Below, in pieces: positions 1 through 9,103 of a stretch of DNA of 28,640 bases. The DNA is from Physocladia obscura (Eukaryota > Chytridiomycota > Chytridiomycetes > Chytridiales > Chytriomycetaceae). The position numbers and the translations under genes are program-made. Numbering within the stretch: the first letter of the stretch is position 1; the number at the start of each line of letters is the position of its first letter. Under the pieces are notes generated by a model. The model was not told the origin of the DNA, searched no databases, and worked only from the letters and a program-made list of their open reading frames with translations. The stretch spans positions 1 through 28,640 of the forward strand of contig JADGJH010000134.1 in the NCBI GenBank assembly GCA_027596945.1. The letters are read 5' to 3'.

Positions 1-1189
1 AAATAGAACACTAAATAAAACCCCATTCTTGTGCCTCATGTAAACTATTCTATATTAATTTAATTTTTAATTCAAATTTATGAGACATAGTTGGAAGTTA
101 AATTTTCTTAATTTCTGTTCCACAATTTCTTGGTCATGTGCCTGACAAATAAACAATTTTTCTTCTAATTTTGAAGACATAAGATTATATAATATAATGA
201 TTGAATCTCATACAGCACATTCAGTTTGTATGTCAAAATATAAATCATTATATTTAACAACCAAGGTGTCCTAGTCTTGGGGAATATACCTGCAAAGGGA
301 TGGTGGTAATCTCTATTTATGATTGTGTATGGTAAGAATTTTTAGCAAGAATTCTCTTTCTTTATTCTAAATTTTCATTGTTCAAAATTCTCAATCAAAA
401 GAATTCCAAAAAAAAACAGTCTTTAAATAAATCTTGCATTTTCCTCCCCATACAAAACTTCCTTGTATCAATGCAAAAGCTACCGCTTAATGACAGAAAT
501 GGCAAGTCCACTGTTTTGTTCTTTACTTTTTAAGCGAATTGAGCAATTTCTTTCAATAAAGAGTAAATTCATCTTTCAATACAGCTTGAATCTTTTACAC
601 TTTAACAGATGGGTACTACTGTAGGATACCTACTAACTTATATTCTTTACAACTGTAAATATCAATATATGTATAACTTTATTTCTCCTTTTGTATATAA
701 AAGAACTTAATGGATTCAAGGTGAAAATTCTCATATGTTTTCAAGTGTATTAACTTAGCCATAAGTCTGCATTTTTCAGCAATAAAATGTTTCACATCTC
801 CTCTAAGTTAAATAAAACTCAGTACAAAACCATTTACTTCTACAAGTTGAAATTGATTTGCCACATCATATTCTGCTTTGGTTTTTGTACTACTTATCTT
901 TCTTTTGGTCTTTCATACTCAACAGTAATGGTTTCCACAAACATTGAAGACTTACCTGTGCTTGAAACCATTTGGATGATAATAGAATTTTAACAACAGA
1001 TCTTAAAAACTTAAATGTTTATGGATCTACCAATCTGTAAATATTTGGATATGTGCCAATAATATACTTTCAATATTTTGCACAGTGAAGAGCTCAGGCT
1101 AATTTTAAGAAAACTCTAATATTAAGTAAAATTTTTTACTAATTTTCAGTTAGATTGTGGTTGATAACCATCTGCTAAAAATGTCTGAA

Positions 1190-1610
1190 AAAATTAACTT
1201 TTTTTTGTCCACAAAAATATCAGTGCAGAAAACTGATCAGTCAAAGCATTGAAATATAGTCTCCATTTTCCATGTCTTGATAAACAGATGTGGGTCAAAT
1301 GGATTCCATTTGGTTCAATCAGTCCAAATGCTGCTTTATGAAATGGAAACGACTTCAATCAAACAGCAAAGTGAGTTCCAGAGTTTTTCATCAATACAAA
1401 TCCATAATTTTTGAATATTTCATAGTTCATTGTGTTGGCTATTGTCTGGTAAGGGCCTTCTCAATTTTTGTCATTTTCTAAATCTGGGTGGTTGGCTTTA
1501 GCAGTTTCTTCCAAGTCTTCCAAGGTATTTGGATCAACCTTCATGAAATTGGCAGCTTTGTGAAATGCTTTTCTTGATGATTTACATGTAGCTAAACAAA
1601 TGAAAACAGA
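1190..1610 (-). pseudogene. Decayed open frame with two in-frame TGA stops
   Basis: Read on the minus strand from about 1610 down to 1190, one frame stays protein-like for roughly 140 codons and is broken only by two TGA codons. Recognisable stretches include AFHKAANFMKVDPNTLEDL and NYEIFKNYGFVLMKNSGTHF. The balanced composition and single conserved frame argue that it was once coding. I do not recognise the family. Its setting among transposon relics suggests an accessory or decayed element gene. It could also be a broken host gene. Confidence 0.4.
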
Positions 1611-2231
1611 CAATAAAACATTTTTAAAGTCAAACCTGTATCACTGGCTCTGATTACCCCTTTCAAAAGGCATTTTGAAGTCATTTATTTTTTTCTTCAG
1701 TAGATAAATTTTATCAGAGACTTGCTTTGCATTTTACTTGGCAAAAGTACTGCAATTTCAGCTGGAGACTTTGTTATAAATTAGATTGCTAATCTAATTT
1801 TCTTTGGGAATTTTCTACAATTTAAGTATTAAAACTTCTATTTCAACTACATCTCATACTACCATCTCAAACTCTTTTCATTTAGTTCTGAGAGACAAAG
1901 TATTGAATTAGTTCACTCAAGCCAATACAGCTACCTACTACTCTTCTGCAACTTAGTGGAACCTTATCCCTGTTTCTACCTACTATTACACAAATTACTT
2001 TGACTTTCCTTCCTTGGCCATGTTGTCACAATTGTTGACTTAGGGCCAGTCCATTTTACAAAAATGTGTTTCTTTCCTCCTGCCATTGCTAATTAAAGTT
2101 GTTGATTTTGAAAGTTGATCATTTTTGATAAATGTTGACACAGTTTTGATACATCACCAAAAATTACAGGTGTGGGAGACAAAGAAATTTTTCAATTCAA
2201 AATCTTGTTTTTGCTCCTCAAAATTTCACAG

Positions 2232-2460
2232 TCAAAATTTAATAAATGCTGATTTTGTCTTGGGATTCACCACCATTTCAGGTGCTGTCAAAACAAATTC
2301 TCCACACTTATTTAGACCAAAAATTCTGATCCCATTTTGGTGTTTCATTGCATACGTTATGCAACTTGGTTCTATATTAAAGTACATGTTGTACCTGCTG
2401 TATTTCAGCCAAGCCATCTACTCTGAACTTTGTTCTTTCTGAAATGCTATCCAAAAGAAT
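2232..2460 (-). pseudogene. Decayed minus-strand open frame, possibly same element as the 1190-1610 relic
   Basis: The minus strand is open for about 61 codons, including YNMYFNIEPSCITYAMKHQN and FGLNKCGEFVLTAPEMVVNP, and is flanked by stops and shifted frames. Further protein-like pieces follow toward 1650 (for example SPAEIAVLLPSKMQSKSLI). No family is recognised. It is best read as degraded coding DNA on the same strand as the relic at 1190-1610. Confidence 0.3.
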
Positions 2461-2509
2461 TAAATGGTGCCCATTCCTGGAATGTAGACTCAAAGACTTG
2501 ACCAAATAA

Positions 2510-2820
2510 ATTGATCAAGGTACAATGCTACTCTTCTGCTATTTACCAATGGTTTGTGCAATCTATATATTTATTTCTATTAGAAACCAAATTATTTTTA
2601 GTATCCATGGAAAAGTTGAATGAGGCTTTCATTTCAACAAATTCTCTCAATGGTTGTTATTGTCATGCAAGTTCATATTCTGATGCCACCACTTGAAAGG
2701 TGGAACTATTATTTAGCTAAAGAAAAGTTTCATGCCTTGACACATGAAGTTGCTGTTACAATTCATGATCCTCATATTGTTTGGGTGACTGGTTTATTTA
2801 AAGGCACTGTTACATAAATT
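2510..2820 (+). pseudogene. DDE-superfamily transposase remnant (DDE_Tnp_4-like)
   Basis: The plus strand encodes a piece reading RWNYYLAKEKFHALTHEVAV, followed by HDPHIVWVTGLFKGTV and a stop. DDE_Tnp_4 endonucleases typically have a YYSGKHK-HALK-EVAV segment followed by a W-x-x-GPF-G-x-HD segment, so the match is to the core between the first and second catalytic acids. Upstream coding pieces (EKLNEAFISTNSLNG) lie in another frame, so at least one frameshift is present. The expected VVDATVQ-type acidic motif is degraded to VVIVMQV. This is a dead fragment. No terminal inverted repeats were found. Confidence 0.5.
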
Positions 2821-3191
2821 ATTGCATACTATTTGTCAGCTATTTAACAGCACATGTCAACGAGTCTTATGAAATAATCCAGTTGACTTCATACTAAAAA
2901 ATAAAAGCCGAATATTGACTTTTTTTTGTTTTTTTTTTGTTCCCTTGAACTTATGTATTATGGTTTTCATTGCTTTTTTTTTTGTTTGGTCAGAATTTTT
3001 TGCCGCTTTCACTGTACTATTTAGAAATATAAACTTTCCTGGGTATATTTTTTCTAATTCTTGCGATAAATGAAGCTGAAAAATCCTCTGAACTCAATTC
3101 ACAACCGATCTGAAACAAATATTTCAATCAATTTTTCCACAATTTTTCCACAATTTTTCAAAGCAAGCCTTAAAAAACAATCAAATTTGCA

Positions 3192-4951
3192 ATGCATCTG
3201 ATGCTTGGGTCAATCCTCCTCTTCACGACGGGGACTTTCATCAACGCAGCTGCCCCGTTAGAACCAGCCGATGGAAAGCTGCTTTTGTGAGGTTTTCATT
3301 TCATCTTAGCTGGATACACAGACTGATTTAATTACAAATTCAGAGGGGCCTGGTACGACCGTAACAACAGTGACTCTCCGGCTGCAATCAATGCTCGCTT
3401 TGATTACAAGCCATTGTCGTTTTTCCAGACAGATATAGATCTCAGCGGGACAGTCAAGCCGTAAGTTAGCCCAAAACATCCGTGACTCATTTTGTGTGAC
3501 TCGAGGTAACAGATGGACGGCTCCAAGCATTACTACTCAATTCTTAGAGCAACTACAAGCGACAAATACAAGCGCTTTTGCTTTTTTGACGGTCTATCCG
3601 TTTCAAGGCTTTACGAACATCACTGGTCAGTGATGAATATATTTTTCTTCGCATTAACGGTTTTACAGATGCTCAACTTGCTGATATGGCACAAAGATTA
3701 AATGATATTGTAAACGCAGGACATTCAGTTTTTTTCCGTTTTGTGAGTATCTTTTTAATTTTTTTTCGTTTCCTTAACTGAATAAGTCAGGCGTCAGAAA
3801 TGAATGGAAGCTGGTTTCAATATGGCCAAGATCCACTTGGGTTTATCGCAGCGTGGATTCGATGTATTACTTATTGGCGTAAAGCCCTAGGTTCAAATTC
3901 AATCAAAGTTGCTTTTATTTGGTCACCAAATAGTGGAAACGGTTATCCTTATCCAGGAGACCCATATTCTTTTAATGTCTCAGATACTAGTCCTGAAAAT
4001 TTGGCAAATTTTCAAGCTCTTGATACGAATAATAACGGACAATTAGACCCTGAAGATGTAAAACAAACAAAAATAAAATAAAAAAAATAAAAAAAAGTCT
4101 TAAAAAAACGATTTTTGATTCCAGGATCCATATCTTCCATATTATCCTGGTGATGAATATGTTGATTGGGTTGGTTTATCTATCTATCATTGTAAGTTTT
4201 TATTGCTCATTATTTTCACTGATTGGAGAATATGTAGATGGCAGTGAGTATTCGGACTTGTATCATGGCTGGGATAATAATGTTATTCCACTTTCTGGAA
4301 AGGTCTTTACAAGAATTTATTTTGGAATTTGTTTTTTCAATTTAATGCAATATTTTCTAAATACAGTTTGAAAATTATTTGAACGGTGATCCGAATGACC
4401 CATTAACATATGGATATGCCCCGTTCTACACATACTTCGCAAGTTCCACCGGTTGTAAAACCAGAAACGGAACTGCCGTATCAATTGGAAATAAACCCCT
4501 TGTAATTTCCGAAACAGCTGCAACTTATCACTTTGCATGGATCGACCCCACCGACAAACCTCCAATCCCAGGCAATGCAACACGTCTTGAAATCAAACAA
4601 GCTTGGTGGACGCAATTTCTCAATACAGAATTTTTGGCAAAGTACCCCCAAATGAAAGCCGTTAGTACGTTTGAGTTTATCAAATGGGAAGAAGCAACAT
4701 GGAGAGATTTTACTGTGTTTGGCCCTGCGCCGGATCCAGATCCGACATCGCCTGATTTTACTACAGATGATACAGATGTCGTTGTGGCGTTGGCAGATTA
4801 TGTCAAGAATTTGTCTTTTATTAGTTTCGCGAATACTGTCAATGAATCGATCTCCATTGCTTCTGTAACAGCAACAAAATCTGAGGCTCGTTCGGGGACT
4901 TTGGGACCTTATCTAATCTTTTTTTTTGTTTCCTTTTTCTTGTTTCTATAA
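3192..4951 (+). CDS. Secreted GPI-type GH26 glycoside hydrolase (beta-mannanase-like), 8 exons
   Basis: Exons are 3192-3286, 3344-3460, 3513-3625, 3669-3742, 3791-4057, 4125-4191, 4238-4302 and 4367-4951, giving 460 aa; every junction is GT-AG and in frame. A signal peptide (about residues 1-21) starts the protein. GH26 features follow in order: GAWYDRNN near the start of the barrel, FRFASEMNGSW with the likely acid/base Glu136, VAFIWSPN, YYPGDEYVDWVGLSIY, and LVISETAATY with the likely nucleophile Glu315. Residues 211-222 (DTNNNGQLDPED) form an EF-hand-like calcium loop just before the YYPGD motif. The C-terminus has a small-residue site followed by about 15 hydrophobic residues that end the protein, as in GPI precursors. 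GH26 enzymes mostly hydrolyse beta-mannan, so a wall-bound or surface mannanase is likely. Exact substrate is unknown. AATAAA overlaps the stop. Confidence 0.85.
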
Positions 4952-5764
4952 TAAAATAAATTTGTAATCCATACTACAAAAAAACAGACAGAAGAGTGGG
5001 CTTTTTAACCTGCACAGAACAGTTAAAGCGTCAACATAAAAAGCACAGGGAAGTACAGCAAAACAAGGTAGTATTGCATATGCTAGCTTATGCCCAATGA
5101 TGAAACCGGATGGAGGAGTGAGACCTATAGCAGTAGGATTAATTATTTGAACACTTATGTCAAAGCTGACTGCTTTCTGTCCAAATAAAATTCACGCCTC
5201 ACTAGTACAACTGATTTTGCGCATTAATTTAGTTTATGAGCACAGGTATTCAATGCCATGTGATTCACTGGTAAGTTTCCTGCTGCAATTTACCAACAAT
5301 ATAGTGCTCAAATTGCAAAAAATTTGATGTTATTAATGCTTGTGGAATCTGCCAGCACTTGTAACCAAAAGGTTCGGGCATACCAGTGATACCATAGCGT
5401 TTTCAAAACTATCTCGCCACTCTTATCTCCGTTTTAATAAGTTAATATGTATATTTCGCAAAAACCATCAAAAATTAACCGTAATACATTTCCACTAAAT
5501 GCTTGACACCTTCAAACGCAAGTTCTGAAAAAGTTGGAGAACAGATTCCTTTGCACACTGTTATCAATATTGTGCTATGACCCCAATTTTCCGTCAGCAT
5601 ATTTGCCATAGTTGAAATAGAAAATCATGGTAGAGCAAACAAAAATTAAAAAATTATCGAATAGAAAATGGAATATGAATTCACTCCCAACAAAAATACT
5701 CCCCAAAAAAAAAAAACAGGAAAAAAAGCCAATAACGAAAAAATATAGGAAACTTTCGATTACT
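4952..5764. other. Convergent intergenic region
   Basis: This separates the 3' ends of the GH26 gene (+) and TmodB (-). It holds one reverse-transcriptase scrap near its left end, listed separately. The rest, including an A-rich run around 5704-5720, shows no coding signal that I can support. Confidence 0.6.
5055..5210 (+). pseudogene. Reverse-transcriptase fragment of a decayed retroelement
   Basis: One frame reads LCPMMKPDGGVRPIAVG, then after a TGA it continues TLMSKLTAFCP. The K-P-D-G-G-V-R-P-I-A-V-G block followed by an S-K-L segment is the classic fingers motif of non-LTR-type reverse transcriptases. Frames beyond about 5210 collapse into stops. Only a scrap of the domain survives, so the element class cannot be fixed. 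Confidence 0.55.
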
Positions 5765-8700
5765 TTATGTATCATCTGATACATCCAATTCCTTCAATTC
5801 TGTGGCTTCTTCGGCAGATGTAATTGTCAAAAGAGCGAGAAACGGAAAAAAAAATAAAATCTGTAGAGGTAGGAAATATGCAGAAAAAAATGCAATAAGG
5901 CCGAGAGAAAACTGCATTTCCGGATTGTGAGTAACAATATCTTTCGTTTCTTCAACTAGCCGTGACAGTGCTGGTAATGATTTTCTAATTGCTTGAGTTT
6001 CTTGCTCACGAATATTTACTTGAGTGTCTGATTCTTCACCATCGTTTACAGTTTCCTCTTGGACATACTCTTCGTCTTGACCTTCCTCTTTCTGATTCAG
6101 CTCATCTTCTTGTTCAACGGCTTCTTCTTCGATGATTGTATCTACAATTTCCAAAGACCTAGCCAAAGAGGGTGTTTTTGTGATAGGGCTAATTGCAACA
6201 GCGGAATCATTCGAATTGTAACGTTTAGCAGAATTGCTAGAAGCCTCCCATTCCTTCAAAATATCTGAAATCGCGGGCACTGGCGATTCAACTAGAGCTG
6301 CATCTGACTGTTCGAATTTAATAGATTTGAATTGATGGAGTTTGCTGGATTTTAGAGCTTTTTCCATAACTACAAACTCGTTGCTATTCAAAGCTGGTGT
6401 GGCTGGTGGCGTTGCAGGAACTTCGTCGTTGGCACCGTTTCTTGTACCTTCGTCTTGTTCAAAAGCAAAGTCTTCAAGCATTTTGTCAACTATTGGATGA
6501 TCAAGAAAAAGACGTCGAAAATTTTTAAAAAAAATAATAAAAAAACTGAGCGCTTACTTTTAGATAAAGTTGACCGAAGATTGGTAGAATCAACGCTATC
6601 TCGAGCATCTTCCACCCTTTCTTCTATCAATTTACCAACTACAGTCTTCGTAATTTGTGGTTGAGAGACTGAAAGTGAAACTTGCTCCGAAATCACACAA
6701 TTGCCTTCTTTAACGTTTGCTGGTTGCGAAATAATTTCGCTTTCGACAGCATATGTCCGATTTTGAACCACGTTTGCATCAGAATCCTTTTCAATAGTAA
6801 TGTTTGCAGTAGCAGTTTTTTCTTCTGCTTGCAATGTACGTGAAATAGGTGTATTATCGAGTATTGGACGGGCCGAAGACAAACTCTCCTCCCTCTTTTC
6901 AGAACCTTCAACAACAGCCCGTAATCCTGTAATTTTACTTGTTTTTTTCCTGATTCCTGATTCCAGCACTCCGCGTTTGCCCATCGATAAACTTGACCGC
7001 ACAGGTGGTCCGCGACTCGCAGAAGCACTGACACTCTCAACAACAACCTCTTCAACAAGCCGCGTGCCGCCTGTTGCAGTCTTGACGACACTGAGCTTGG
7101 TTCTGCGTCGTTCGGAGACAGAGTCTTTAGCTGTGTCACCGACTTCAAATTTCCATGCAAGGTTCTTAACATTTTGGAAGTTTTCAACACTGCTTCGGCG
7201 CTTTGTGTGTGCATTTGGATCGACAGGAGGAGGAGAAGTAGATTGTTGGTGGAGAAGAGATAGTGGAGATTTGTTGCGTTCTAATGACTTTTTTATTATC
7301 AGTAACGACGCTGGATCCGCAATTGTGATTGTGAGCGACTTCAATCTGCAGATATGTTTTAACAGAGTAAAGGAAGTAAAAAAATTTTGAATTATTTACG
7401 TGAAGTTTCCAGAAAGAACTTTTGCCAGCAGTTTTTCTGTTTCTAGGGAGTATGGGGTCGGCGGTTGTCCGATTTTCAGTTCTTTTAGAGAATTGTTCGC
7501 GTTTATGAGGTTAGCAAGGGCAACAAGGGCATCGTCTGTAATTTCATTTCCTTCCAAATCAAGAGATTCCAAACTAGTATTGGTTTTAAGGGCCTGTTAT
7601 TGATTACATTAATTTCCAAATCAACTTTGATACATATTTGCGTTCATACTTCGGCAATTTGAATGATGTGTTTCGCAGTGAGTTTTGCGTCATTCAACTG
7701 AAGAGACATAATTCCTGCATTTCCAGACAACTGTTCGACAATCCATGGAACATCTAATCCACCACTTTCACTCAAAACATTGGTCTCATCCTCAAAAAAG
7801 TCGTCTTCATCAATCCATTCGTCATCGCCATTTTCATTGTCAAGAAAGGTAATACTATCGACATATTCGAAAAGCTTCCAAAGTGTAGCGTTATCCAAAC
7901 TATCAATATCGAGATCAACTTCTTCGTCAGGAAGATTTGGCATACCAGTGCGAATAATATCGAAGACAATTTCCAGATTCTCTGCATCAAGCTGCACTAT
8001 CCTTCCTGTGAGCTCTTCTTTTTGTTCATATGTGATTTCTTGCACTATTATATCGATTTCTTCGGGAGTTGGAGGATTTGAAACCCTGCTCAAATTACGA
8101 GAGAGGGGTTTTTTTCTGATAGAAGACCGAGTACGCATTTGATTCGACGTCCGCCGAGCAAAGTACGTGTTATTTCGGGCAAGAATTTTATTGACCGCGA
8201 TACGCGATGAAGGGTCCGAAAAATCAAATTTCAAAATCAAGAGACTATTGGGAGTTTGTAAAAAGAAATTATTAGGCGGAAGTATAATATATACTCTTAC
8301 GAGTAGTTTTCGTGCATTGCCCTTGCCACAGCTCTCTCCGCTTCGCGACTGATTTTTTGTGAACCGATACCGCTAATATTCAGTTCTTTCAGTGATTTAT
8401 TTAAGTTAATGGCTTCAGCGAAAGCGAAAACAGCTTCCGTTGATATGTTGTTGTTCTCAAGATCAATTTTTTCCAAAGTAAAGTTGACCTCGAGAGCCTG
8501 TAATTGACTCCATTTTTAAATATTGAAAACAAGCCTATTAAAATATTACAAGAGCACCTGTGCTACTGCAATTAGATCATCGGTCGATAAATTCGAATTT
8601 GCCAGTGATAGTTCTGTAAAACCCACGTTGTTTGCAAGACGTTCGATAAGCCAAGGGAAATCCGCGCTTCCTTCTTCGATAATTTGTATTTGGGTGGCAC

Positions 8701-8843
8701 TTCCTTGAGTTTGTGTCAAATTTTGGTTATTCTGTTAACAATGAGTGATTAAGAATGTTGAAACTTGTATTCCAAATTGGACATGATTTCGAAGATCAAA
8801 CGCAACCCACCACAGAGGCCTCAATATCCGATGAATGATCCAT
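5765..8843 (-). CDS. TmodB: tropomodulin-like LRR protein with an inserted NET domain and C-terminal hydrophobic segment, 7 exons
   Basis: Exons (minus): 8843-8811, 8731-8558, 8497-8301, 8244-7650, 7593-7400, 7345-6558, 6489-5765; 901 aa, all phases close. Module 1 (about residues 20-160) has the tropomodulin LRR pattern (LEVNFTLEKIDLENNNIST) and the terminal cap (LKFDFSDPSSRIAVNKIL). Residues about 196-265 are a NET domain: ITYEQKEEL, then IRTGMPNLPDEEVDLDIDSL and LWKLFEYV match the BET extra-terminal fold segment by segment. A very acidic stretch (DDEWIDEDDFFEDE) follows, then a second LRR module (GGLDVPWIVEQL, TNTSLESLDLEGNEITDDAL) that ends with a poorer cap. A long Ser/Thr/Glu-rich region precedes about 30 hydrophobic residues (roughly 854-883) and an acidic 18-residue tail. 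Tropomodulins cap actin pointed ends; NET domains bind short basic-hydrophobic peptides. Membrane attachment and actin binding here are inference. Lies 260 bp downstream of TmodA on the same strand. Confidence 0.8.
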
Positions 8844-9103
8844 CTTAGGTAGTTAGTATTTTGTAGTTTCCGGAAAATGAGGTAGTGTGTCGTGTTTGTT
8901 GTTTGCGTTGATGTTGTTATCAGCAGGTAGAAACTGGCTGCCTGAAAGCATATCAGTCAATATAACAATAATAATTCTTATTTTTTGTCAGATCGATTCT
9001 GCTTGCTAAAGCAGCCTCCGATCCTCTGAGCTTTTGATGGACTCACCTGATACTTTCTCAAACGTTTACAAAATGAAATGGAAAATTAAATTCAATATTC
9101 AGT

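Larger units (their letters stand above)
1..3190. other. AT-rich region without an intact gene; decayed mobile-element DNA
   Basis: I see no intact gene in this 3.2 kb stretch. Open frames are short and mutually inconsistent, and T-rich and A-rich runs are common. Two classes of coding relic are visible and listed separately: a DDE transposase piece on the plus strand near 2510-2820, and broken minus-strand frames around 1190-1610 and 2232-2460. A TATAAA element at about 3028 lies some 160 nt upstream of the first gene and may belong to its promoter. Confidence 0.6.

Noticed and set aside
787..993. Short plus-strand open frame in the AT-rich flank
   Set aside because: Phe-, Ile- and Tyr-rich composition expected from AT-rich noncoding DNA, with no supporting motif.
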